Origin: Bombardia bombarda
Lineage: Eukaryota > Ascomycota > Sordariomycetes > Sordariales > Lasiosphaeriaceae
Assembly (NCBI GenBank): GCA_030512295.1
Contig: JAULSR010000003.1
Location: 1,302,001-1,366,000 of the forward strand
Reading direction: 5' to 3'
Length of the DNA stretch: 64,000 nucleotides
The notes under the pieces are model-generated. The model was not told the origin of the DNA. It searched no databases and saw only the letters and a program-made list of their open reading frames with translations. Positions 1-11,424 of this stretch are shown here, piece by piece (positions within the stretch are counted from its first letter, which is position 1; each line of letters opens with the position of its first letter). The position numbers and the translations under genes were made by a program.

Positions 1-410
1 GGGCATACACGCGCCAAATCCCATCCTACTCAAAGCATGGCGAGTTCGGTCTTCCAGGAATAAATCCCAAAGACCTATGTCGGGTTGTTCAATGGAGTCG
101 GCGGATATGAAGGGCATCCCGTGTCGCGGTACGCTGCTTAGAAGATCCGTCATTGCAGTGTCAGTGAGGGGCAGCCGCAAGGAGCCGCAGCCAGTAGAAT
201 AATCTTCAGAGAAGGATCGGGACATTTCTCTGGGTCCTTTTTCTCCAAAGAAAACAAAGAGGCGGAGAAGTCGACTGAGTGGCAAATTGCGTCAAGACCA
301 TCGCTAAACTCTTTCACCTGCTCGTTGGTAATCTCAGGAGGATCGCCCACCGGTTGATCCATGTTTTCCTGTGCGCACCTCTGCGTAAAACGTAACAGGT
401 TAGCTTCCAC
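1..410 (-). CDS. Possible partial gene at left edge, unknown
   Basis: A minus-strand reading frame covers 150-410, with its first ATG at 361. It looks coding in composition (acidic and amphipathic, with ENMDQPVGDPPE near the ATG). A good acceptor (TTTTACGCAG) preceded by a GCTAAC branch point lies just upstream near 400, so this may be an internal exon. After its stop, a second minus-strand frame starting at an ATG near 152 stays open to the window edge (begins MTDLLSSVPRHGMP), so a splice or frame change may link the two. An upstream frame at 412-900 (ATG at 900) could be the 5' part, but I could not join it without stops. No family recognised. Treat as a fragment. Confidence 0.25.
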
Positions 411-1186
411 ATCACATCGATTTGTAAAGGTATGGTCGAATCGTAATTGAAGTAATGAAGTTATACGAAGTAAGGATACCTAGAAAAACTGGAAGTTGCC
501 GTGATGTTTTTTGACGCGAATGGCGACAGGGTTCGGTGAGAATGCGCGAAAGTATCGCGTATGGGTGTCTAACAAGGGAGCTTGCGGTTTGCTGAAATGA
601 CTCGTCGCTCTCGCACGAGGATGGTGTCCGGGGAGAGATACGACTGTGAGAAAGCGTTCCTTTACTGGGACAACCACTACCAAAGGAATGAGGGAACAAG
701 GTAAGGCGTTCTGTGTCGGAGGTAGCTAGGCAGGAATGGGCTCGGAAGATGGAAGTCTCGAAGGTGGAGCAGGCTGCGTTGTAAGGAAAAAATGTGAACC
801 TCACAAACAAGGAAGGCACGCAAAAGGTACCTATCACCTGGTTTTCACATCGCACGGGCTGCGGTGCCGAGACCAGGCGGAAGCTTCCGACTCCAGCCAT
901 CAGTCGAGGAGGAGAGATTGGCTATGATATAAGTGCTGCTTGGCTGCCCATCGAGGCTTAAACTGGGAAGGAGCGAGAGCGAAGATCTAAGGTCTGCAAA
1001 GAGGGAAGGTGCTCTGTTCTGCAGCCGCCGTCTGTTCGTTTGCCTGCATACTTACCTAGGTACCTCCGCCCAATCCTCTGTAACCACATCTTCATGGAAG
1101 CCAATCCTCGCCTCTTCGTCTTCGGGGATCTTCTGCTGCTACATTATCTAATTCTCTTCTATTAAACCTCAAGCTGCGCCAATAAA

Positions 1187-2758
1187 ATGAAGACGACTAA
1201 CACTACAACTCCTGGCGCCCCCGACCACCCCGCTGCTCAGACGACAGGGCAGGACAATGCCAATCACCCCAAACTCCCGACCGAGATTCGCCTCATGATT
1301 TGGGAGAGGTTCATGGATGCCTACGAAGACAGCCCCGGAGTCATGTGGAGGCTGATCTAGGAGAACGATGTCCTTCGCAAGCACCTCAACTTACGCCCTT
1401 ACATCATTATCAATGATTTTTACGACAAATGTGACAATCTTGTCGAATTCCACTGCAATACGCTGCTCAAGGTCAATCACGAAGCACGGGAATCTGCTTT
1501 CCGGGATCAGCGCTATGCCAGTATTCCCGTTTGGAACAAAAACATCAACATCATTGTTCGCCCACACCTGGACGTGTTCCTGATCGACGAAGATTCGATC
1601 TTCACTGCTGTCTTGGAATCGGAGAGATACATGGGGCCTATCAGCTCTATCACTCTGGAAGAAGACCTAGGATTCGTCTGGAATGTCGTCATAGGTTTGG
1701 AAGCTTTCTCGCATAAAGTGGTCACGAACGACAACCATCACCTCTCCCCGAACGGACGAGGTCAGCCATGGGGAACCAGCATCGATAACGCATTATGGAC
1801 GATAGTTCATTCCTACTTTCGCAACATAAAGCTTCTCGTCGTCGTTGACCACCTCGACCTCGAGGGAGAGGATCTCGTCAGCGACAACGAGAATGGGGAG
1901 TTCGGGTATCGCATTTCCGGCCTGAGCCCAGGGTGCCTTGTCTCCAAGCTAGTGTCGAACCTGAATGCAGCCCCGCACAATGAAGCTGAAGTTCGATCAC
2001 TGCTACGGTCTGCAAGGGAGTTGGAGTTTTATGATTATACGTTCTTGGACTACATGGAAGACGTATTTATGGACTACATTACTGATCAAGCGCACCAGGA
2101 CGAATACGATAATTTACTCAAGGCGGTCAAAGACTCATACCAATGGGGGCCTGGTAGATTCTTCATCCTACAAATCGACACCGTCGACTGGGCCACTAAC
2201 GATTTGTTTGAGGTGTTAGAAAAACCCTTTCCGCACCGCCGAGTGTACCCTGTTAAAACATACAAGGACATAAGGACCGAAAGAAGTACTGCTCGACAAA
2301 AGCTGGTTAGTACACTGAAAATGCGCGGCGAGGAGCGCAACAGACTTTACAAAATCGAGGTTGGACGGACTGCATCACATCGGGTTGAACGCCATTGGTC
2401 TGTCGGGCACTGCTTCGTGCCAATAGATGACAATGGTAAGGACATCCTCTATTCAAGACCGGGGGAGAAGAATGGCAAATTCTATGTCAGCTACGAGAGG
2501 TCGGAACCCTTGGAAAACATATCTGGGGCCTTGGGAGCGGAGCCTGAAACTCACGGAGGAGAGCCTGCATTTTAGGAAGTAGAGCCCGCATCCAACGGAG
2601 CAAAGCCCAGTTCCCTCGAAGCAAAACCCGAATCTCTTAAAGGAGTAGAGGCAAAGTCCCTCGAAAGTCGATTCGACCGTTTGGAAATCGATTCCAAGCC
2701 TAAGAATGATGAAGCCGAACCACCAAATTACAAGTCGATCTTTGGTAATAGGATATAA
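1187..2758 (+). CDS. 2EXR-domain protein interrupted by two in-frame TAG codons
   Basis: The ATG at 1187 opens a protein whose residues 29-38 read KLPTEIRLMIW, the signature start of the fungal 2EXR domain (an F-box-like family of unknown role), followed about 65 residues later by LLKVNHEARESAFR, the second half of that signature. One frame runs from 1187 to the TAA at 2756-2758 (524 codons) but contains TAG at 1358-1360 (codon 58) and TAG at 2573-2575 (codon 463). After the second TAG the frame stays open for about 60 codons with the same Glu/Pro/Lys-rich imperfect repeats (GAEPETHGGEPAF before, EVEPASNGAKPSS after), so this looks like one protein. A 42-nt intron (1340-1381) could remove the first TAG but is shorter than the other introns here. 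Alternatives are a RIP-type pseudogene (CAG to TAG), stop readthrough, or UAG-to-UGG mRNA editing. Confidence 0.6.
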
Positions 2759-3359
2759 ACCAAAAATTGCTTTGTATCCTAAAACATGCCGCATTTGGTT
2801 TTCTACAGCGTCGTCATCTCTTAGAATAAACACCGCCCTTGGAGGTGTGAGCGGTCAGCGATAATATGTACCCACTAATGAGAATTTCATACTTTAAGAC
2901 ATATGCTCATTGCAGGATAATGTACCGCCCCATGCAAACACCGTAATCATAGATGGGGTTGTCGTAAACGTGAAAATAAAGCCTATCAGCTATGGCCTGT
3001 ATCAATAAATGTACTCGGTCATAATCGGTACCACGACCCAAGGAGTATTCCCATCAAAGAGCACAGTACCACAATGGAAATGTAAAAGACATACGAGGAA
3101 AGCTTCACCGAACAGAGCAAAACAGGACAGATAGCAACCCCTCACAGAAGTCCAAACAACACCAATCATTTTGCCTAACACGTCTGTTACGCCATGAATG
3201 CCACAGTCAACAAATATAGACATCATAAAAGCTTCATCTCTGACTCTGCCTGCCCGTCCATCTCTCAACCAATCTCACCACCACCATCAAGTTCTACTCC
3301 CTCCACACTCTAACAACACCCTCACAAGCACAACCCCAACCCCGCTCCTACCAATCCAC
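2759..3359. other. Intergenic, convergent gene ends
   Basis: This is the space between the 3' ends of the 2EXR gene and the adaptin gene. I see only short, non-conserved frames and no repeat or RNA gene. It presumably holds both 3' UTRs. Confidence 0.5.
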
Positions 3360-5861
3360 CTAAAACAGCCCCAACAAATCATCACTCCCACTCTTCCCCC
3401 CTCAGCCACCGCCGGCTTACCGCTAATATGCCCCAACTGCTGCCCCGGCGGCGGCGGCGCGCTCGTCCCGCTCAAATCCATCCCCGCAAAACCATTCATA
3501 ATATCCCCCATACCACCAAACCCACCGCCCTGACTCTGCTGCTGCTGCACCGGCGCATCAAACAACCCCATCATATCAGCCATACTACTGCTCGGCTGCG
3601 GCTGCGGCGGCGCACCGCCACCACTAACCGACCCGGGACTAGCAACACGATCAGGTGTGCCAGCATCCGTGCTGGCGGGCGCAGCACCATCGAAATCGAT
3701 ATCCAGCAGATTCTCCATCGTGTTCTGCGTCGCGCCGCCAGCGCCGCTAGCAGCAGCGGCGACAGACGCGGCGATGGGGTTCTCGGCGGCCTCGCGGCGC
3801 TGCTCCTGGATGGCGGCGCGCTGGATCTCGTCGGCGCCGTAGCGGCCCTTGCCGACGAAGGACTCTGGGGGCTTGTGGTAGACCGAGGCGAGGGTGGAGA
3901 GCTCCGAGAGGAGCTGCTCGAGGAGGACGGGCGGCAGGCTGCTGACGGTTGTGGTGATGGCGGGCTTCTGGGAGAGGATGACGTTCTGTGGGGGATTGTT
4001 AGTTGCTTGCTGGGGTATGGATGGGTGTGGGGTATGGGGTATTCGGGAAGGTGGAGTGGACGAACCTTGGCGATGGCGAGATCACCCGAGAGGAGACGCC
4101 AGTAGATGTAGGCACGATCGCGAATGTCGGGGTTGTCGTTCTGTTCTGTGGCCATCTTGAGAACTTGTGTTACAAGGCTTTGGTTCTCGTTGCTTGGCTT
4201 CTTCAGGAAGAGCTTCACAACGGCTGTGAGAATTTGTAACTGGGTCTGTCGAGTGTTAGCTTACTGGGGTGTTGGGTGGAGGGGAGAAGGAAAAGCTGAC
4301 CTGTGTGAATTCTTCCATAAACACATCAACAAATCCTGTTAATATCTCGTCTGCGTTGTTGATCTTCTCGGCGTACTCTCCTACGATCCAAATAAGACCG
4401 CCCCTTGCGGTGGGCTCATCCAGCTCGTCAATGTACTTGCACAGTGTGGGGATGACGCCCTCATACCCGGGGTATTTGCGGAGGATATCCTTGATGACGA
4501 CAACGACCTCCTGGACAACATAGTTGACCTTGGTCGCGATCAGTTCGAGCAGCGTGTTGACGCACTTCTCGCTCGCAGCCTCGATCTTGATAGCCACCTG
4601 GCCAATGGCCTTAACAGCCCGCTTGACGAAGTCCATATCCACCTCAAGCGCGTACTCCTTTAGCTCTGAGAGAAGCTGATCGAAGTTTTTGTCGTTTGCT
4701 ATCCTCACCATAATCTCCAGCTTTTGGAGCTTGACGTATGGTGGGTCGTTATACTTGCAGAAGAACACCCTGAGTTCTTTGCTAAGAATATCGGGCTTCG
4801 CTTGCAGCAATAGATCAATGTTTCTTAAAGCGACGTATTGAACTTCGGGTGCGGATGCAATAAGTGTAACTGTGTCCCTTGTCAGCACGGCGCTCCACGG
4901 TTGCGCGAAATGGTCTTACCTAGAGGAGGGGCCATCTTCTTTAAATATTGCCTAACAAGCTCAGGACCAATCATCTTCATGTGAATAAACACAACCTTGA
5001 CCGCGGCCAAAACCACGCTGGGGTTGACATGTTGAAACTGTGGCGTCACCCTTTCGCAAATGTGTTCCGACTCCTTGACGTCCCGGGGCGGGTAGTTTGC
5101 CAGCGTGGACAAAATCGTAACCCTACCCCACTCTGTGCACTCATTGAGAGCCATCAAGAGCTTCTTGAGAATGGCCGGCGTAATGATCAACGCCTTTGTC
5201 TCTGGTGCCGTCTCGACGATCTCCGACAGGGCCTGGACGGAGTTGGCCACGACCATGGGATTCGGGTCGCCAATCAACTCCTGCAGCGTCTCGAGGAAGC
5301 CGTTCTCGATGCACATGGACGGGTTCAGGTCAAACAGCTTGGCCACGCAGATAGCGGCGGTCTTGCGCACGTATGGCGACTCGTCCCGTAGCGTCTTGCG
5401 CAGCGGCTCCTCCATGTAGTCCACCATCTTGTCGACGCGGATGCAGCCCATTGTCCGGATCGCCAGCGCTCGTATCAAGGGGTTCGGGTCTTCGGAGTCT
5501 TGGACGAAGGTGTTGACGGCGAGGATGCAGAGGTCGGGGTGGGACTTTGCGTAGTTCCTGTCTGTCTCGTCAGCATTCTGCTCAGATGGATAGACGGTGG
5601 GGGGACTGAGGGTACGGGCGCGCACATCAGGTAGAGGTAGACCAGCTTCTTTTGGTCCAGATCTGAGGTAGCGATGTTCTTGAGGACGTCGGGGAACAGG
5701 GCTGACACGTCTTTCCCCAGCGTCATGGCCATGATTGTCTTTTGGATGGCCTCCTTTCGCTCATATGCATACTGGGACACCAAGCCTGCTCGCAGTTCGA
5801 AAGTCTCGCCCTTGCGAGGGGGCGCAAAGGCCCCGCGAATGCGGTTCACAGCCTGTGACAT
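3360..5861 (-). CDS. apl2: AP-1 complex subunit beta (beta-adaptin), apparent frameshift near 3' end
   Basis: Large subunit of the clathrin adaptor AP-1, acting at the trans-Golgi/endosome. Exons (minus strand): 5626-5861, 4920-5557, 4301-4869, 4066-4245 and 3360-3985; introns of 68, 50, 55 and 80 nt, the clearest branch points being GCTGAC. The N-terminus MSQAVNRIRGAFAPP and the HEAT-repeat trunk (SDLDQKKLVYLYLM, then NYAKSHPDLCILAVN across intron 1; NPLIRALAIRTMGCIR) are diagnostic of beta-adaptins. The last exon holds an Ala/Pro/Gly-rich hinge and the usual GMDLSGTSAPPPPGQQL stretch. The frame as given then runs into unrelated sequence, while the expected ending SDDLLGLF plus stop lies at 3360-3386 in another frame. 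One extra base in the six-C run at 3396-3401 joins them, so I take 3360 as the end. The expected size is about 740 residues. Fungal AP-1 and AP-2 beta chains are alike; AP-1 is favoured. Confidence 0.93.
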
Positions 5862-6494
5862 GGCTTCGGATTATTGTAGAGCTCGTGGGTAAATTCGAGG
5901 GCGTGGGAGGGAGGGCGTAGGAGGGGTCGAGAGCTGTTGAGAGCTGGCGGGCTTTTGGTGGGTGCACGCGGGCGGTGAAAAGGCGGAATTGGCTGAGGTT
6001 GACAAAGGACAGACTGTCCCCTTAGCACGTGGTGTGCGACTGCATGCAAATCTTCTTCGAAGCGCTGTTCGTAATTGTCGTATGGTGATGTGGGAAGCAC
6101 CGTTGCCTACTGGGAGGTCGCCGTCGCAAGAGGATGGTGGATATGGAGTGTGGGCTTGGTGCTAGGTTTCCAGCCAGAAGCCGCCAGCAGCTCGTTAACT
6201 GTCTACAGCCAAGCCTGCACAGTGAACCCTGCAGCATGGTGTGGCTTGACACGAGATTGAACAAAGGGGATTGCAGGGGTACGTGGGGCTCCAGCCACAG
6301 TGTCCAAACGTCTTGGCGCCCACATGCTTCGCTGGAATTGGAGCATTCTGGATCGCCTGCCACGAATGCGCCAGCTCCAACCACTCACTGGGGGGCGACT
6401 CCCATCAATAGCTGCGTTAGTCATTGAAGCAATTAGATGCGAAATTGTTACGCTTGATGGCCAATCAATAACCCAAGCAAATTACTTACTTACT
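5862..6494. promoter_or_regulatory. Divergent intergenic region
   Basis: 633 bp between the adaptin start (minus) and the small membrane-protein start (plus), presumably carrying both promoters. I see no clear TATA box. Short frames here overlap one another and show no family features. Confidence 0.4.
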
Positions 6495-6797
6495 ATGGTA
6501 CGCGATCGATTTTTAGTATTTTATGTTGCCCTCAATTACTGACAAGCAAACCATCAGGCCAACTTCCCCAACCTGCGCCGCCTCTTTATCGAGGCCAGAA
6601 ACGACAATGAAGAAAGGGAGGTCTCAAGAAAAGCGGTATGATGTCCACCCATACGATTGTAAAGCCGCCTAATATTTTGAACAAGCCCGCTAACAGCAAT
6701 ACCTATCTCACACGTACAGTTCTACAACGCCGTGCTCTTTCTCGGCTCGGTTGCAGTTTTTAGCTTGATAGCACAAAGAATGAACGCTGCCAAATAA
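6495..6797 (+). CDS. Small single-pass membrane protein (52 aa), unknown
   Basis: Three exons: 6495-6497 (the ATG alone), 6558-6635 and 6720-6797. Intron 1 (60 nt) begins GTACGC directly after the ATG and has a textbook TTACTGAC branch point before CATCAG; intron 2 (84 nt) has GCTAAC before GTACAG. The spliced protein is 52 residues: ANFPNLRRLFIEARN and a charged stretch (NDNEEREVSRK), then one hydrophobic helix (FYNAVLFLGSVAVFSLIAQR) and NAAK. This resembles the layout of small mitochondrial or ER tail-anchored subunits, but I do not recognise the family; it does not match Tom5, Tom6 or Tom7 as I know them. Both introns keep frame and both junctions are strong, so I consider it real despite its size. 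Confidence 0.7.
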
Positions 6798-6953
6798 TCC
6801 CAACACAACCCTTCCTCTCATATCCGTACCGTGATTACTCTCCCACCCATCCACACACCATTCCTTAGCTATACAGGGTATTATTGCCTCACTTGTACAC
6901 TCCCCATCAAGACAGAACGACAATCCAGCGCTCCAAAACTCACCTTATGTTGC

Positions 6954-8679
6954 TCAATCCGAGTCACTCTCATCGCCCAAAAACGCGAAATCCGCCCTGA
7001 GCTTGGCCGCCCCACGAACCCTCGGCTGAGCGTCCTCGTCATCGCTGCCGTCCTCATCAGCGGCATTGTCCCCCTCCTTCTTACCACCGCCATCACCCCC
7101 CTCACCCCCCTCCCCCCCACCATCCTCGGAGGATATATCCTTGATCTTGGTCGGCGCCGCCCGACGTCTAGACGGGCGGCCGCTGTTGAGACCCCATGTC
7201 TTCTCACCTTCCTTCACGGCATCCAGATCGGCCAACAGCTCTCGCCTCTCCTTAATCTCCTTTGCTCTGGACTCGGAGAACCGACCAACCATGCCAACCT
7301 CTGTCAGCAGATCCCGGAGGTGCTTGATCTTGGCCTTGTTGTCGTCGCCGTACTTCTTGAGCTCAAACGCCCAGATCTTGCGGATTCCGCATTTGAGAAG
7401 ATAGCCCTGCAGCTGCTTAATCTGTGCCTCGTCCGGAGATAGTTCGGCAGATGCTGATTTTGAGGCTGCTTTGGGTTTTCGCGCCCCCTTGGCGGCGGCG
7501 GGTTCCTTGGTTGTCCTGCGTTTGCGTTTGGGTGGCTCGTCGATGACATCGGACATTTCGCTTTCATCATCATCACCTGCTGCATTGGTGCTCCTGCGCT
7601 TCGTCTTGGTTGTGTCCTTTGTTGTGGTAGCTTTAACTGTGGCTCCCTTCGACCTGCGCTTCCGTTTCGGCGGCTCGTCGAAAACTACGGACATCTCGCT
7701 TTCGTCGTCGTCTACCGGGACAGAGACAGGTTTGGACTCGATGGTGTCTTGGACCGATGGCTCTGAGGGCTCTGCGTTGATCTCTGACAGCCCGGTCTCG
7801 TCATCGTCCGACACTATCTTAGCGGCGCTTTTTGCTGTGGGTTTTGGCACGGGCTTAGGAGACACGTCGGCTAGATCAGATAGATCACTGTCATCATCGG
7901 TTGCAATCGGCTCTTCAAAATCCTCCTCGTCTAGTTCGCTGAGCAGTGATTCCTCTTCGGAGTCAGCGACCTTCTTCGGCAACGATGCCCTCTTGGGTGC
8001 TTTCGGCTTTGGCTTCGCAGCGTTGGCTTTGGCCTTTGACTTTGCAGGAGTAGCCTTGGCCTTCTTCTTAGGCGGCTCTTCCGGTTCACTCAATGAGCTT
8101 AGAATCGACTCTTCGTCATCGTCTTCATCCTCGTCGTCCGAGATTGCCTTCCTCTTGTTTCCCTTCTTTGTTGTGGCTGCCCTCTTCTTAGGGGGTTCCT
8201 CAGACACTTCGCTCAGGTCATCAATGTCGCTGAGGTCGGATTCTGCTACTGTGGGCGGGGTTTCCTCCTTCTTCGCGCGCTTCTTTCGAGTGTTGGCAGC
8301 GTTCTTAGGCGTCGGCTTCGGTGCTAGCTCGGGCTCAGACTCGGGATTGGTCTGTGTCAGTTGGGCAGACACTTGCGATGCAGTGGGTTCGGCTGTTTCG
8401 ATCTCATTCTAGTGAGAGAGAGGTCACAGTTGAGTTTCCTGCTAACTGCCGTGCCTGTGCGCTTCAAACGTTGCTTACAATGACTTTGAGGATAATTTCC
8501 TTGCTCTTTCCCTTCCAATTGCCCTTCTTGAGGAATCCGTCCTCCAGCTTCAGCTGCTTCTCTACGGCAAGCCGGACATAATTGACAGTCAAGTCGTCTG
8601 GGGTGGTCTTGTAGATGTGGCGCACGGTGTTGGACAGCTCTGTCTCAATCTTCTTGCCGGAGACCTTTTTCGGTGCCAT
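6954..8679 (-). CDS. HIRIP3-like / DEK-C-type chromatin protein
   Basis: Two exons, 8479-8679 and 6954-8408, with a 70-nt intron (GTAAGC...CACTAG) in phase 0. Residues 1-67 form a compact helical N-terminal domain (IETELSNTVRHIYK, DGFLKKGNWKGKSKE) like the DEK-C-type module of HIRIP3 and related proteins. The middle is a long disordered stretch of alternating acidic clusters (SDLSDIDDLSE, DEDEDDDEES) and basic NLS-like blocks (PPKKRAATTKK, PPKRKRRSKG, PPKRKRRTTK). Near the C-terminus lies the conserved block QIKQLQGYLLKCGIRKIW and LRDLLTEVGMVGRFS, typical of the HIRIP3/CHZ-type histone-binding region, followed by an acidic tail. About 540 residues. The likely role is nuclear histone or chromatin binding; that is inferred from the family. 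It ends about 155 bp from the convergent small gene. Confidence 0.75.
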
Positions 8680-9721
8680 TGTGGCTTGGGGATGATGGAT
8701 ATCCGTCGTGTGGTATAATTCGGAGTCGAGTATCAGTAATGCGACTAATGCGCTGTTGCTCCCCGGAATGTATTGTACAATTACTAAGTCGCGACTTTAT
8801 TGAAGTTTGTGGCTCCTACCAAATCGCGTCTCGATTGTTGCGACTGACGCGTATCGCATCTGGACGTCGAAGTGGGGGAGACAAGGACAAGGACGAGCCA
8901 CTTGCAGGGGTAAGCGCCGCTTACGGAACATGGTCCAAGCGTTCGAACCAGGACAATGTCATGGTCTGTGCTGGATATGCTGACATCATCAATTGACATC
9001 AACAACCTCCCCTTCTCATTACCTTTTATTCCTTACCCCTTTTTTTTTGCTGACGTCAGATGTAAGAAATCCAACTTTTATAAATCGTTTAAAATTCATG
9101 CATCATTTACACTCCAGCAGATTTAATTCATTTTAATATTTAAGACCTTATGTCACGCATCATACAATGGAAGACACGCACAGATATGGTTCACTTTTCA
9201 TCTCACGAGAAGTCGCATTGATGTTGCTGCATGGGGTAGCCTCTAGAACTACACCTCTGGCGTCGCGACTATCCCAAGCATTCTTCCAGATCCTCGGCAA
9301 CCACTAGCTACCCAGCAGCTTAAGCGACTGAGTTCTGACTCTTCCGTACGTCCTTCCTTTCGGGCTTCACACCGCTAAATTCTACATTTCCACCCCTTAG
9401 AGGAAGGGACAACCAACCACTCAAAAAGAGGGACAATTTGTATGTGCAAAGGCAGGCTCTCGGGACTGTAGGACCCTCTGGGCTCGATTCTTCGATTCCA
9501 CAACCACTGACTACCAAGCTTTTCTACCCTCCAGCCCAAGCCCATATCCAGCCCAATCCTCAAGTTCGTTCGACAACCTTCGCTCCATACATAACGCGGT
9601 AAGAGTTTTCCAATGACATCCCATTCCTACGACCCTCCAATGAATGCGCCTCAATCAGACCTGTCCCTACAATACTTTTCCCGCCATCACTAATCGTTTC
9701 TCCTCTTACCTAGTGCATAAC
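8680..9721. other. Gene-poor stretch
   Basis: About 1 kb upstream of the HIRIP3-like gene and of the 119-residue gene. It has AT-rich patches (for example around 9040-9150), a T8 run near 9042-9049 and only short frames. I see no gene. Confidence 0.4.
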
Positions 9722-10164
9722 ATGGCATTAGCAGCATCTCTAACCACCAGCATGGAGATTAACGCGGCCACGATTATTGCAGCAATGATAAAAGTCTGCC
9801 AAACCATTCGGGACATTATTTATGATTTTAAGAGCCAATGCACCGACGGCAACATAAATTTTAAGTTTCTCAACAAGCACCGGCCGATCGTCAATGTGAA
9901 CCTGGCGATTCTCAAGATGCACCTGGCGCTTCTCAATTTGTATCTGACGAATGGTTTTAAGGACGCGTTCATGCTCGGTATAAAATTGGAGATTAACCTG
10001 GAGCTCTTTACTGAATTATTGAAGAAGGTACCTTGGCACTCCTGGATAATGCAATTTAAATCTCATGTTTTTTTTTTTCTATATCTGTCCACTAATACCT
10101 TTTGGTCTAGTTCTCAACAACCTTGCAGAGTCTGACCAAGGCGAAGAAGGAAAAGATTGCGTAA
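9722..10164 (+). CDS. Small orphan protein (119 aa)
   Basis: The ATG at 9722 gives exon 9722-10027, then an 83-nt intron (GTACCT...CTAAT branch point...GTCTAG, 10028-10110) and exon 10111-10164. The 119-residue product is helical and amphipathic. It begins MALAASLTTSMEINAATII, has a long central segment rich in Leu, Ile and Asn (VNVNLAILKMHLALLNLYL) and ends in a basic tail (LTKAKKEKIA). There is no signal peptide and no recognised domain. The opening loosely resembles the N-terminal helical domains of fungal STAND/NLR proteins, but no NACHT domain follows. Function unknown. Confidence 0.5.
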
Positions 10165-11424
10165 TACTGCTGTTTATTTTGTTCATTATTTTTGCTCTCG
10201 TTGGTATGGATTTGAGATATCCTTAGGGCTCGGACATCAAATGGCTTGACCAGGGAATCATTACTTAAGCTGTTGCTTTCGTCATTGGAGAATGGTGGAG
10301 GACAGAGAGCATTGTTTCAGGTTCCCTTTCGCATCTCACTTGATCAGCGGTTGATGTATACGCCCTTGTTAGGCGGTGATAGCGAATGAAAGGCAATAGA
10401 GAGTTCAGCGACCGATACAGTAGCTCAAATTCATATCCCAGACAGTTATGATGGCGTGGAATGGTCTATGTAGTCCAGCGAGCCCACAAGAGAGCCATCC
10501 GGGATCCAACCACCAAGGCAACCATTATGACCACATTCAGCTTCGGAGGCAGCAATGCAAACTTTATAGCTCGGAGTTCAACTATTATCTCCATGTCCAG
10601 TTTAATAATCTCGGCATCGATCTAGCAATACTAATCATTCTAACTTTGAAAATACTCTTCTCCTTCATCAAACAAGACAGCTTACGCAGGGGAATCTCCG
10701 ATCCCACATCTCGACTGGCCCCGACAGCCACACTGAAGCGCATCTATAGGCTTCATGGACATGGTGACGGACTGATTACTATCGTCGCTTAGAATGTATG
10801 GCGAGTCTGTTTCCGCACGGCGCAGCACGGTCGTCTTCGTGATATTATGGAATTAACCTGACGGGCTTAGTGTCCTGGGGGCTGTAGAGGGACGAGCATC
10901 TGTCAAATCTGGGGAGCCAGCCGGTCATATGGAGCCGCGAGCAGGTAGAGTGGTGTCGTTTTATGTGAGGTTATGTTGGGAGGAAGGGAACGGCAACCCC
11001 AGCGTCTCGCTGACGGTAATTCGTTTTGGTCGTGTACACGTGCTATAAATGTTTGCCCAATCAGGCCCCAGTTAGCAACCAGTGTATATTTGCTGGTCGA
11101 AAACACACCCAAACACATCTTAGCGACAGTACTAGGTGTATTAGATGAATGCGCAGCGCGCGCAGGAATGACAAGCTTTGTTTCTGAAGCTAGACGACCA
11201 AGAGGCAAGCAACTCGCAACAAACTGTAGGCCAAAGTCTTTGGCAGACTACTAAGATATCCATGCTATATTTCAGCTGCTATCTAAGGTACTATTCTAAC
11301 AGGGCCAGGATGCAGCCCTGTAGCTGCGCAAGTGAGCATTTGTTCATCCATTTCGCCCAGCCAGTGAACGAAAGTCAGATACTAGGTCTAGACGAGTGCT
11401 CTCTACGACAGACACCCGTCCGTT
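10165..11424. other. Gene-poor stretch
   Basis: Only short frames. One at 10448-10792 (plus) and a very short one beginning MTTFSFGGSNANF near 10527 were considered, since the FGGSN start recalls motifs seen beside fungal NLR genes, but neither has supporting context. Nothing else seen. Confidence 0.35.

Noticed and set aside
412..900. 162-codon minus-strand frame as an intact gene
   Set aside because: It begins with a real ATG and has a plausible intron (near 765-835), but Ser/Pro/Arg-rich composition resembles an out-of-frame shadow and it cannot be joined cleanly to the frame at 150-410.
1309..1360. 52-nt intron removing the first TAG of the 2EXR gene
   Set aside because: It has GT and AG ends, but its length is not a multiple of three and it would shift the downstream 2EXR frame.
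3382..3475. Intron near the adaptin 3' end to explain the frame change
   Set aside because: The only frame-correct choices are a 20-nt intron, far too short, or a 92-nt one that would delete the conserved GMDLSGTSAPPPPGQQL segment.
7471..8412. 313-codon plus-strand frame opposite the HIRIP3-like gene
   Set aside because: Antisense of acidic and Lys-rich repeats, giving poly-Ser and Phe/Leu; no protein features of its own.
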